Origin: Hyphomicrobium sp.
Lineage (GTDB): Bacteria; Pseudomonadota; Alphaproteobacteria; Rhizobiales; Hyphomicrobiaceae
Assembly: GCA_030598645.1 (NCBI GenBank)
Contig: JAUVPN010000161.1
Location: 1-6,493 of the forward strand
Length of the DNA: 6,493 nt
Reading direction: 5' to 3'
Positions within the stretch are counted from its first letter, which is position 1, and every line of letters begins with the position of its first letter. Positions 1-5,117 of this stretch are shown one piece after another. Made by a program: the position numbers and the translations under genes. Under the pieces are notes generated by a model. The model did not search any database. It worked only from the letters and a program-made list of their open reading frames with translations, and was not told where the DNA came from.

Positions 1-2
1 GC

Positions 3-137
3 GAACTCTTCGACATGGTCGCTAAGGGAGCGATTAAGATTCCCGTAAGCCGAACCTATGCTTTGAAAGAGGTGGGGCAAGCTCATCGCGATTTGGAGGC
101 GCGCGAGACAACCGGGTCTATCGTGCTGCTGCCTTAA
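3..137 (+). CDS. C-terminal end of a quinone oxidoreductase-like zinc-type alcohol dehydrogenase (partial)
   Basis: Only the last 44 codons are present; the frame is open from the window edge to a TAA at 135-137. The peptide contains ELFDMVAKGAIKI, then a YALKEVGQAHRDLEAR stretch and the ending TTGSIVLLP. This is the standard tail of the medium-chain dehydrogenase/reductase superfamily, quinone oxidoreductase branch: helix, short strand, the 'ALKEVGQAHRDLE' helix, then a TGSIVL-type last strand. Such proteins are soluble cytoplasmic NADPH-dependent reductases of quinones or enones. The NADPH-binding fold and any metal ligands lie outside the window, so the substrate cannot be judged. No neighbour on the same strand is close enough to suggest an operon. 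The family assignment is fairly safe; the exact enzyme is not. Confidence 0.8.
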   Translation, partial: ELFDMVAKGAIKIPVSRTYALKEVGQAHRDLEARETTGSIVLLP

Positions 138-148
138 GCCCAACTGCC

Positions 149-170
149 AAAGAGCGTGCCCAGCTCTTTT
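149..170 (+). terminator. weak hairpin, possible terminator of the oxidoreductase gene
   Basis: AAAGAGC (149-155) pairs with GCTCTTT (163-169) around a 7-base loop and ends in TTTT, 12 bases after the oxidoreductase stop codon. Only four pairs are GC-rich and the T-tract is part of the stem, so it is a weak candidate for intrinsic termination. The position is right for a terminator. Confidence 0.4.
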
Positions 171-440
171 GGAGTTATGGTTATCGCGCGGTAAGCGTGA
201 TCGTGAATACGAGCTTGCGCGGTGCTCAGATACGAACCGAATGCACCACTTTGAGGCGTATGTGTTAGGCGTCCTTTACATCCGCCAACGAATTCGCCGG
301 CTAATTTCCCCGCTGCTGTTTACCAGTTTTCATCCGCACTCTGACATTCTTTCCGCCGTGTTTCCCCTCTCAAGCACAGAGCGGGGAGGGAAGGGGCGGC
401 ACCGGGCACTACAAAATCGCCGCCTCCAATTGAAGCTCAG
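171..440. other. intergenic stretch without a supported gene
   Basis: No frame here has a believable protein: the open frames are arginine-rich and resemble no family I recognise. A C-rich/G-rich pair (CCCCTCT near 364-370 against AGAGCGGGG near 378-386, with one bulged C) could form a hairpin about 75 bases before the Sel1 gene. I see no clear promoter. Confidence 0.5.
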
Positions 441-458
441 GTGCAGGTGTATTGCGTT

Positions 459-728
459 ATGGCACGGCTTGAACTCTTTTCGCATACCACCCTTGAGGGT
501 GCAGCTTCGGGGGGCACGGCGGACGCCCTCTATCAACTTGGTCTCATGTATTGTGTGGGCCGCGATGTAGAGCTCGACCTCGTCGAGGCTCACAAGTGGT
601 TCAATCTTGCGGCTCTGCGTGGCAATGCGGACGCCAAACGATACCGCATCGAGATCGCGCACGAAATGACGAAGAGCGACATCGCACGTGCCCAAAGACT
701 GGCGCGCGAATGGATCGCCGAGCATTAA
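459..728 (+). CDS. small Sel1-repeat (TPR-like) protein
   Basis: This encodes a short soluble protein of 89 residues with one to one-and-a-half Sel1 repeats. Sel1 repeats are alpha-helical pairs that act as protein-protein interaction surfaces; no enzymatic role is expected. The repeat is clear at about residues 20-60: ADALYQLGLMYCVGRDVELD, then L-VEAHKWFNLAALRGN-DA, with the usual A..LG..Y..G..V spacing and the W..AA..G half. The tail (residues 61-89, ending in an AQRLAREWIAEH helix) is typical of small rhizobial Sel1 proteins. ATG at 459 is preferred because family members usually begin near MA.xE; a GTG at 441 in the same frame would add six residues without visible homology. The ribosome site is weak (GGTG). 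There is no signal peptide. It converges on the next gene with only 15 bases between the stops. Confidence 0.75.
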   Translation: MARLELFSHTTLEGAASGGTADALYQLGLMYCVGRDVELDLVEAHKWFNLAALRGNADAKRYRIEIAHEMTKSDIARAQRLAREWIAEH

Positions 729-743
729 GAGAGCCGTGTCGGA

Positions 744-1289
744 TCAGCAATCGCTGAAGAACGAACTCAGGCACGTCCACGTCTTCTTTGCGGCGTTCTC
801 AACCGCATCTCCGGCCTTCTTGAGGGTCTTGCCCGTACCCTTCGCCATGTCCACAACGGTCTTGGGCGGCCCTTCCGGGGCTGGCTCGGCATTTTGCAAA
901 GCGTCATCGGGTTGCGGTTCCGCACCTGGGGCAGGGGCTTCCGCTTCCTCACCAAAGGGAGCTTGAATTGTTTCGGGCGGCGGAACAAATGCCTCATTTG
1001 GTATGTTGGGCCCGTCCGGGACCATCACGGTCCTTGGCACTCCGTCGCATGGTCCTGCTGATGACCGGTCGACGCGGCAGCTTGCATGTTGTCCGCTTTT
1101 CGCCAGCTCCTTGATACAGAGAAATTGTCCGCGCGCGCTGCGCGTCGCGGGGGTCGCGTCGCCACCTATGATGCAGCGATAAAGCGCGTCAGGGCCGGTA
1201 CAGGCGACGCAATATTCCTGGCCGGCGGCGTTCGGCGCGAGTACGCAGCTCAGCAGGATCACCAAATTGATACCGATCGATTTTGGCAT
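744..1289 (-). CDS. secreted cysteine- and proline-rich hypothetical protein
   Basis: I do not recognise a named family. With ATG at 1289 the protein has 181 residues. It starts with MPKSIG, then a hydrophobic segment (about residues 7-18) and an APNAAGQEY stretch that suits signal-peptidase cleavage near residues 22-24, so export is likely. The mature part has a CVAC pair (residues 27-30) and further Cys at 39, 58, 71 and 81, suggesting disulfides in an oxidising compartment. Residues about 90-143 are rich in Pro, Ala and Glu and are probably disordered. Residues about 144-170 form a Lys/Ala-rich amphipathic helix candidate, followed by a tail with two more Cys (173, 181). GGGGAG at 1297-1302 lies seven bases before this ATG and supports it over the longer 200-codon frame, which would hide the signal peptide. 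Similar orphan proteins occur in Bradyrhizobium from memory; function unknown. Confidence 0.7.
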   Translation of the reverse strand: MPKSIGINLVILLSCVLAPNAAGQEYCVACTGPDALYRCIIGGDATPATRSARGQFLCIKELAKSGQHASCRVDRSSAGPCDGVPRTVMVPDGPNIPNEAFVPPPETIQAPFGEEAEAPAPGAEPQPDDALQNAEPAPEGPPKTVVDMAKGTGKTLKKAGDAVENAAKKTWTCLSSFFSDC

Positions 1290-1296
1290 TCGGCTA

Positions 1297-1302
1297 CTCC
1301 CC
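1297..1302 (-). promoter_or_regulatory. ribosome binding site that decides the start at 1289
   Basis: Read on the minus strand this is GGGGAG, followed by seven bases and then ATG. It favours the internal Met directly before the signal peptide over the upstream in-frame start at 1346. Confidence 0.6.
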
Positions 1303-1415
1303 ACTTTACGCGGGCTGTTGATTTTTGCAGGACGCCGAAGTTGCAACGATGCGAGCCTCTAGCGTGTTCGTCAAGGGGCCGGAAAAGCCGATACGACGGC
1401 ATGGTCCGTGGTTGG

Positions 1416-1444
1416 CTTGCAATCCGGGCATCCCACATCTATTA
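1416..1444 (+). promoter_or_regulatory. possible promoter of the tRNA-Ser gene
   Basis: CTTGCA (1416-1421) and CTATTA (1439-1444) are separated by 17 bases, a fair match to alphaproteobacterial housekeeping -35/-10 boxes. Transcription would begin near 1451, leaving a leader of about ten bases before the mature tRNA. Predicted by eye only. Confidence 0.4.
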
Positions 1445-1460
1445 GGAGGCTTCGCTCGCT

Positions 1461-1552
1461 GGAGACGTGGCCGAGAGGCTGAAGGCGGCGGTTTGCTAAA
1501 CCGTTATACGCTTAAGGGCGTATCGAGGGTTCGAATCCCTCCGTCTCCGCCA
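1461..1552 (+). tRNA. tRNA-Ser (anticodon GCU), CCA encoded
   Basis: The acceptor arm GGAGACG (1461-1467) pairs exactly with CGTCTCC (1542-1548), followed by discriminator G1549 and an encoded CCA (1550-1552). The anticodon loop is TTGCTAA (1493-1499) between CGGT and ACCG, giving anticodon GCU at 1495-1497, which reads AGC and AGU serine codons. A long variable arm (about 1506-1523, TACGC paired with GCGTA) marks it as class II, as expected for serine. The T arm has GGTTCGAATCC. The gene looks intact. A decayed integrase starts 176 bases downstream in the same orientation, so the 3' part of this tRNA is the likely old integration target. Confidence 0.97.
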
Positions 1553-1728
1553 AGCTTCTTCTGATCACTACAGCTCATTAGAGATCAAGAGGCGCCAATA
1601 CGCTCGCCATATCATGGGGTTGCGCAACAATTAACATGTGCACAAGTGCCCACTGGATCTTGCGCGACATCAATACAGCGCACCAAAAAAGGGGGGACAG
1701 AAAGGTGGACGCTGCGAAGGGGGACTAC

Positions 1729-2830
1729 GTGACCAAGGCGAACGGGCTGACTTCTGTTTTCGTGAAACAATGTCGGCAAGCTGGCGTTTATCGTGATGGC
1801 CAGGGCCTTATGCTCCGCGTTGAACCAACGGGGACGAAGCGCTGGGTGCTGCGCATCACTGTGCGTGGCAAGCGGCGCGATGTGGGGATCGGTTCTGCGA
1901 AGGATGTGTCACTCGTCGAGGCCCGAGACCGAGCTTTCGAACTCCGGCGAATGGCGCGCGAAGGCAAGGACCCCGTTAGCGCACAACGCGCAACACGAAC
2001 ATCTGTCCCGACTTTTGCCGACGCCGCAGAAATTGTACATCGGCAGAGGCTCAAAGGGTGCTCAAACGGTAAGCACCGTGATCAGTGGATCAATACGCTG
2101 CGGGCTCATGCCTTCCCGGCGATTGGCAACAAGCCCGTCTCGGAGATTACGACAGCCGACGTGCTGGCTGTCCTGACGCCCATTTGGCTGACGAAGCATG
2201 AGACCGCCAGGCGGGTACGGCAACGGATCCATGAGGTGCTTGAATGGGCCGCAGTTGCCGGTTATTTCGATGGCGCCAACCCGGCGATTGGCGTTGGGGC
2301 CGGCCTACCACGGCAACCCAACGGAAATCGCCATTTCGAGGCGATGCCCTACACTGACGTGCCGGCATTTGTGCGAAAACTTAGCGTCGGCGCGCCCGGC
2401 GAGATCGTGCGGCTGGCACTGGAATTTCTCATCTTGACCGCTGGCAGGACCAATGAGGTCGTCGCAGCGCGTTGGAGTGAAATTGACCTCGACTCATCTA
2501 CCTGGACAATTAATTCCGGCCAGCCGCATGAAGGCGCGCCGCGAGCATCGTGTGCCTTTGTCTCCACGGTGTCTGGAACTGCTACAGCGTGCGAAAGAAT
2601 TGCGGCCAAGGGGCGAACTCATTTTTCCGGGCCGGCAGGGCAAGCCACTTTCCAACATGGCGATGGCGATGCTGATGCGACGGCTCGGACGATCGGAGAC
2701 GGTGCATGGATTCCGGTCATCATTTCGGGTTTGGGCAGCAGAAAACACGAGCTTTCCAAGGGAGCTGTGCGAGGCCGCGCTTGCCCACGTCGTCGAAAGC
2801 CGGGGTCTGCTCCCGTCCACGCGGCGATAG
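1729..2830 (+). pseudogene. decayed P4-type tyrosine integrase, frameshifted and lacking its 3' end
   Basis: Integrases of this family insert genomic islands into tRNA genes. From GTG 1729 (AAGGGGG seven bases before; GTG 1705 and a longer frame from 1636 are alternatives) the protein shows an arm-binding N-terminal domain (about residues 1-85: GVYRDGQGLMLRV, then W-x-LR, G-x-GSA, SLVEARD-RA), a core-binding domain (about 95-180) and catalytic Arg in LTAGRTNEV (codon 2446-2448). At 2508-2515 AATT is duplicated; removing one copy restores TWTI directly to PASRMKARREHRVPLSP in the next frame. That frame holds HGFR (His 2705-2707, Arg 2714-2716) and ALAHVVE (His 2786-2788). Homology then stops and the expected EAAY segment with the nucleophilic Tyr is absent; the frame ends at TAG 2828-2830. 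It is therefore a dead integrase next to its tRNA-Ser target, tail to tail with the regulator gene. Confidence 0.85.
2508..2515 (+). other. 4-base tandem duplication (AATTAATT) causing the integrase frameshift
   Basis: Reading ACA ATT and then skipping one AATT gives TWTI followed by PASRMKAR in perfect register, matching the conserved W-x-I-P-x-x-R-M-K pattern of these integrases. The duplication is therefore the likely inactivating change. Confidence 0.75.
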
Positions 2831-3519
2831 CCCGCCAACTTCCGCAGGCCGCTTAAATTGTGGATGCTCACCGTGCCTCATTGCAGGGTCAGCAGATTTT
2901 GTTCCCGGAGCTGTCGAAGGACCCGGTTGACGTGAATGTCGCTGAGCCCGAGAGCATCAGCGATGATAGACTGCGTGAGGGGATGCTCGAATTGCGTCTC
3001 GATCGCGAGCCCGACCAACCTTAGCCGTTCAGCGAGCTCCAGGAAGAAGTGGGCTGTGCGTTCTAGGGCGGTTCTTCTGCCAGTACTCACGAGATGCTCG
3101 ACCACCATTGCCGCGTCTTGGGATGCGGACCACAGGAAGGCTGCGCCGAGACGAGGGAACTTGTTGAAAATTTCTAGCATCCGCGGAGCTTCGACAGCAC
3201 TGAGCACCACATCGGTCAAGGCGGAACACGAGTGATCCGACGTCCGCAGTAGAAGACTGCGCAGACCAATGCAGTCTCCGGGAATCGGAAATCTAATGAC
3301 CTGGCGGCTGCCGTCGGGCAGGATCTTGAAGCTACAGCCCCAGCCGCTCTGCAAGAGGAAAGCCTTCTGACCGGTCTGTCCTTCCTCTATAATGACGTGC
3401 CCGCGCTTAATCTTGAGGGGCTTGGACTGAAGATCGGCCAGGACGCCAAGTTCGTCCTTTGACATCTCCACAAAGCTGTTGAGCTTTTTGGCCAGCGCGC
3501 TGTCAACTTTTGCATCCAT
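2827..3519 (-). pseudogene. Crp/Fnr-family transcription regulator with premature stop and lost 3' end
   Basis: The product binds a small ligand and DNA as a dimer in the cytoplasm. Up to TGA 2878-2880 it has about 213 residues. These include a cyclic-nucleotide-type beta-roll (about residues 35-120: GHVIIEEGQTGQKAFLLQSG, then FPIPGDCIGL), a dimer helix (about 140-170: AALERTAHFFLELAERL-like) and a helix-turn-helix (LTQSIIADALGLSDIHVNRV). It lacks an Fnr-type N-terminal cysteine cluster. After LLTLQ comes TGA, yet the same frame goes on GTVSIHNLSGLRKLAGY (2877-2827), which is the usual Crp wing and C-terminal helix. A CGA-to-TGA change would explain this. Beyond 2827 the frame is just antisense of the integrase, so the last residues are missing. 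ATG 3519 is used; a GTG at 3522 is also possible and both have poor ribosome sites. A shortened protein could still be made, without the wing that contacts DNA. Confidence 0.7.
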
Positions 3520-3560
3520 CACCGGCAGCCGTTCCGTCGAAAGGCCCCTTAATAGCGGAG

Positions 3561-3590
3561 ACCATATCGTTACCTACCCGTTATGGACAA
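3561..3590 (-). promoter_or_regulatory. possible promoter of the Crp/Fnr gene
   Basis: On the minus strand TTGTCC (3590-3585) and TATGGT (3566-3561) lie 18 bases apart, about 40 bases before the start codon. This is a plausible but unproven sigma-70-type promoter. Confidence 0.3.
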
Positions 3591-3636
3591 GAAGTGGACC
3601 GCAAGCTTCTTATCGCGTGTTGCGATATCCTGGAGA

Positions 3637-3665
3637 ATGTCCGCTTTCGGGGGTAAAGCGAACAT
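3637..3665. repeat. palindromic repeat, copy 1 (MSAL..KADI type)
   Basis: ATGTCCGCTTT pairs with AAAGCGAACAT across a CGGGGGT centre, with one mismatch. Its reverse complement closely matches copy 2 at 4837-4865, including the CTTTACCCCC centre and the CATTCTC flank. The minus strand reads MFALPPKADI, the plus strand MSAFGGKANI. From memory such palindromes are scattered through Bradyrhizobium and related genomes. It lies between the Crp/Fnr and FimB-like genes. Confidence 0.65.
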
Positions 3666-3701
3666 CGCTGACCTGCATCACATATTGAACAAATAGCCGT
3701 A

Positions 3702-3790
3702 TTAGCGCTTTGGCCCGCTGCCGCGCTCTCCCTTCGCCGGCAGCTTCTCCAGACTGACCCCGATGGTCTGCCCGTACTGTCCGGGCCTTG
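3702..3790 (-). pseudogene. possible remnant of a protein C-terminus
   Basis: Just beyond the recombinase stop, one minus-strand frame reads from after a TAA to a TAA at 3704-3702. It contains GQYGQTIGVSLEKLPAKGER followed by GSGPKR. The composition looks more like real protein than its shadow frames, but no start codon or family is identifiable. It may be the tail of a gene that lost its 5' part when the recombinase arrived, or chance. Confidence 0.2.
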
Positions 3791-3802
3791 TTTATGCGAG
3801 AC

Positions 3803-4384
3803 CTAATCCCACAGTCCCTCGAAACGGTGACCGGCCACGCGCGTGTACCGTGTCGTGTGCGTGGGATCCCGGTGGCCAAGGAAGTCCTGCGCCGTCCTGA
3901 AGTCCACGCCCTTGTTGGCGAGATAGTAACCGCACGAGTGCCGCAGCATGTGCGGGTGGACGTGCCCGAGTTTGGCCCGCTTGCCGGCTTCCGCGATGAT
4001 GTAGTTGACAGCTTGCCTGGTCAGAGGCTGACGGCCCTCGGAGATGAATAGCCAGGGCAGCTTATCGTCCCGTGTTGTCAGATAGCGCTTGATGGCGCGC
4101 AGCTCGCCACCGGGAATGGGCTGCTGCGTACTGAGCGAATTCTTGACGCGCTTGACCCATATGCGTGACTGCATCAGGTTCAAGGCGTTGCGTCGCAACG
4201 TGACGGTTTCCGACACGCGTAAGCCGTGCCGGTACATCATCAGCAACAAGAGATGGTCGCGGACCCCGTGCCGACCATCCTTGGCGGCCACCAACAGCCG
4301 GTCCATTTCACTCGGATCGAGGAAGTCTTTGACCCGCTCGTGGGCGTCTGTTGCCCTACTTTTTACTTTTCGCCGCTTGGCCAT
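3803..4384 (-). CDS. FimB/FimE-like tyrosine recombinase, apparently intact
   Basis: This 193-residue protein is a stand-alone catalytic domain of the tyrosine recombinase family, close in length to E. coli FimB and FimE (about 200), which invert the fimbrial switch. It would cut and rejoin DNA at short inverted sites through a 3'-phosphotyrosine. All expected catalytic residues are visible: Arg56 (YRHGLRVSE), Lys81 (RVKNSLST), His145 and Arg148 (HPHMLRHSCGYYLANKG), His171 (FLGHRD) and Tyr180 (TTRYTRV), followed by the FimB-like ending RFEGLWD. ATG 4384 is chosen because MAKRRKVKSR begins the conserved part and a GAGAGGG-like ribosome site lies about nine bases upstream; the frame could extend to 4492 but through the inverted repeat. 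No invertible fimbrial operon is visible. It may move its own element or act on the repeat at 4437-4466. Rhizobial symbiosis regions carry many such orphan recombinases. Confidence 0.85.
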   Translation of the reverse strand: MAKRRKVKSRATDAHERVKDFLDPSEMDRLLVAAKDGRHGVRDHLLLLMMYRHGLRVSETVTLRRNALNLMQSRIWVKRVKNSLSTQQPIPGGELRAIKRYLTTRDDKLPWLFISEGRQPLTRQAVNYIIAEAGKRAKLGHVHPHMLRHSCGYYLANKGVDFRTAQDFLGHRDPTHTTRYTRVAGHRFEGLWD

Positions 4385-4436
4385 GTGGTTTTGCCCTCTC
4401 TCAAAGCCCGGTAATTTGGAGAGGCAGCATACCAAA

Positions 4437-4466
4437 CTTTTTACAGAACGCTCCATTTGTAAAAAG
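4437..4466. repeat. 30-base inverted repeat upstream of the recombinase gene
   Basis: CTTTTTACA (4437-4445) is exactly repeated inverted as TGTAAAAAG (4458-4466) with a 12-base centre. It lies 52-82 bases upstream of the recombinase ATG. A competing pair, CGCTCC (4449-4454) and GGAGCG (4469-4474), overlaps it. The arrangement of two nine-base arms around a short centre is what a tyrosine recombinase core site looks like, but an operator for autoregulation or a UTR hairpin is equally possible. Confidence 0.5.
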
Positions 4467-4526
4467 AAGGAGCGCCGAAAGATGGCGCGCAAATTGACTC
4501 AATTCATCTTGTACAGCGCCGGTTCC

Positions 4527-4565
4527 AAAAAAGAAGGCACCGGTCTACGGGAGAAGACCGGTGCC
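4527..4565 (-). terminator. intrinsic terminator (T1)
   Basis: A perfect 11-pair stem (4555-4565 with 4536-4546) and an 8-base loop are followed on the minus strand by TTCTTTTTT (4535-4527). The plus strand has no T-tract after the stem, so the signal is one-directional. Confidence 0.75.
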
Positions 4566-4629
4566 CAAATCTGCCACCATGCTCACGGGGGAATGGCGAG
4601 CTTCCGCGAGGGAGAGCGGAAAGGTGGCT
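4527..4629 (-). ncRNA. candidate small RNA 1 with C-rich loops and its own terminator
   Basis: The minus strand shows a promoter-like pair (see 4636-4663) predicting a start near 4629. The RNA would begin with GCCACC (4628-4623), which pairs with GGTGGC (4578-4573). Inside, TTCCGC/GCGGAA (4621-4616 with 4607-4602) holds the loop TCTCCCTC. A weaker GCTC/GAGC stem encloses a CCCCC loop. The 3' end is an 11-pair stem (GGCACCGGTCT with AGACCGGTGCC) holding the loop TCTCCCGT, followed by TTCTTTTTT. The length would be about 103 nt. Loops with UCUCCC are complementary to Shine-Dalgarno sequences and resemble the CCUCC-loop small RNAs known in alphaproteobacteria (for example the Rhodobacter CcsR group). 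No protein frame in the region is convincing. Homology to a named family is not claimed. Confidence 0.5.
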
Positions 4630-4635
4630 TTGTCT

Positions 4636-4663
4636 GACATAGGCAGGGATCGCCGTTGGTCAA
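4636..4663 (-). promoter_or_regulatory. promoter-like boxes for small RNA 1
   Basis: TTGACC (4663-4658) and TATGTC (4641-4636) are 16 bases apart on the minus strand. The predicted start falls at the first base of a stem of the candidate RNA, and the -35 box begins eleven bases after the preceding terminator. Confidence 0.45.
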
Positions 4664-4679
4664 CACCGAGCCGAAAATG

Positions 4680-4802
4680 CAAAAAGGGCACCGGTTCGCA
4701 GGGACTGGAACCGGCACCCCAACTTGCCGTAAAGAAGGAAGGCATCTTCCGCTAGGGGGATCAAACGGAAGGTGCCCATTCTCAGGTTCGCAGGGCCCCC
4801 GC
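4680..4802 (-). ncRNA. candidate small RNA 2, tandem upstream unit
   Basis: A promoter-like pair at 4808-4837 predicts a start near 4802 and T2 ends the unit at about 4680, giving about 122 nt. The unit has one internal hairpin (GGCACCTTCCG at 4776-4766 with CGGAAGATGCC at 4751-4741) holding a TCCCCCT loop, then the terminator hairpin with a TCCC-containing loop. CCCTGCGAACC occurs twice, at 4795-4785 and 4703-4693. The plan, an internal C-loop hairpin followed by a GGCACCGGT-type terminator, parallels small RNA 1 and suggests duplication. The internal hairpin has one A-C mismatch on this strand and an interrupted T-tract after it, so it may also be a weak terminator. Confidence 0.42.
4681..4719 (-). 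terminator. intrinsic terminator (T2)
   Basis: A 12-pair stem (4708-4719 with 4686-4697) encloses a 10-base loop and is followed on the minus strand by TTTTTGCATTTT. Two positions are G-U wobbles in the minus-strand RNA but A-C mismatches on the plus strand, which identifies minus as the transcribed strand. Confidence 0.65.
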
Positions 4803-4807
4803 TAAAC

Positions 4808-4837
4808 GTTACAGCAGGCGAGCTCCCGTGATGCCAA
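4808..4837 (-). promoter_or_regulatory. possible promoter of small RNA 2
   Basis: TTGGCA (4837-4832) and TGTAAC (4813-4808) lie 18 bases apart on the minus strand. The -35 box abuts the palindromic repeat at 4837-4865. Moderate match only. Confidence 0.3.
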
Positions 4838-4865
4838 TGTCCGCTTTACCCCCAAGAGCGGACAT
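4837..4865. repeat. palindromic repeat, copy 2 (MSAL..ADI type)
   Basis: ATGTCCGCT (4837-4845) pairs perfectly with AGCGGACAT (4857-4865). It reads MSALPPRADI on the plus strand and MSALGGKADI on the minus strand. It is the inverted relative of the copy at 3637-3665, so the two bracket the recombinase gene and the small-RNA region. Confidence 0.75.
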
Positions 4866-4882
4866 TCTCGAAGGCGGTCTAA

Positions 4883-4909
4883 ATGTCCGCTAAGTGCCAA
4901 AACGGACAT
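4883..4909. repeat. palindromic repeat, copy 3 (shorter, variant centre)
   Basis: ATGTCCG (4883-4889) pairs with CGGACAT (4903-4909) around a 13-base centre. It has the same arms as copy 2, 17 bases away, but a different centre (TAAGTGCCAAAA-like, the reverse of the TTTTGGCAC type also seen in rhizobial palindromes). Confidence 0.6.
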
Positions 4910-5110
4910 CGCCGCAGGGCGTTTGGAGGTCGTATCTGCGACATCTCGCGTCATTCGGCGCAGTTCGTTGGCCAAGTGTGATGCCGGTCGTCGACGCTCT
5001 TTTGTCGCACTGTGCCTGTTCCTGACGGCACGGCATTGAATGTCGGTTTCAATCATTCAAGAAGCACCAGAGGTTGGCGGTCCCGTCATTGCGCGGCGAG
5101 ATGCGCCATC
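4910..5110. other. stretch with no supported feature
   Basis: The open frames here are arginine-rich and partly made of the palindromes. I see no RNA gene, repeat or clear promoter between copy 3 and the putative activator site. Confidence 0.4.
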
Positions 5111-5117
5111 TCCCGAT

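Noticed and set aside
330..725. 131-codon minus-strand open frame
   Set aside because: It is antisense to the Sel1 gene, whose repeat motif is clear, and shows no motif of its own.
1325..1564. Open frame running through the tRNA gene
   Set aside because: It reads through a fully paired tRNA-Ser; coding is not believable.
2494..2871. 125-codon minus-strand open frame starting MSIHNLSGLRKL
   Set aside because: Only its first 15 or so residues are meaningful, as the regulator tail; the remainder is antisense of the integrase remnant.
3610..3879. 89-codon minus-strand open frame ending in VRFTPESGH
   Set aside because: It overlaps the recombinase 3' end in another frame and ends in palindromic repeat 1; the composition is arginine-rich and unconvincing.
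4089..4637. 182-codon plus-strand open frame
   Set aside because: It is antisense to the recombinase gene for most of its length and then runs through the inverted repeat and the hairpins; no domain or ribosome site is visible.
4525..4780. CRISPR array or integron attC sites as explanation of the repeated hairpins
   Set aside because: The hairpin units are not identical repeats with regular spacers, no cas or integron integrase genes are present, and the T-tracts and promoter boxes fit small RNAs better.
4802..5056. 84-codon minus-strand open frame with GHLDRLRECPLLGVKRTL
   Set aside because: Its peptide is largely the translation of palindromic repeats 2 and 3; such frames recur as spurious ORFs in rhizobial genomes.
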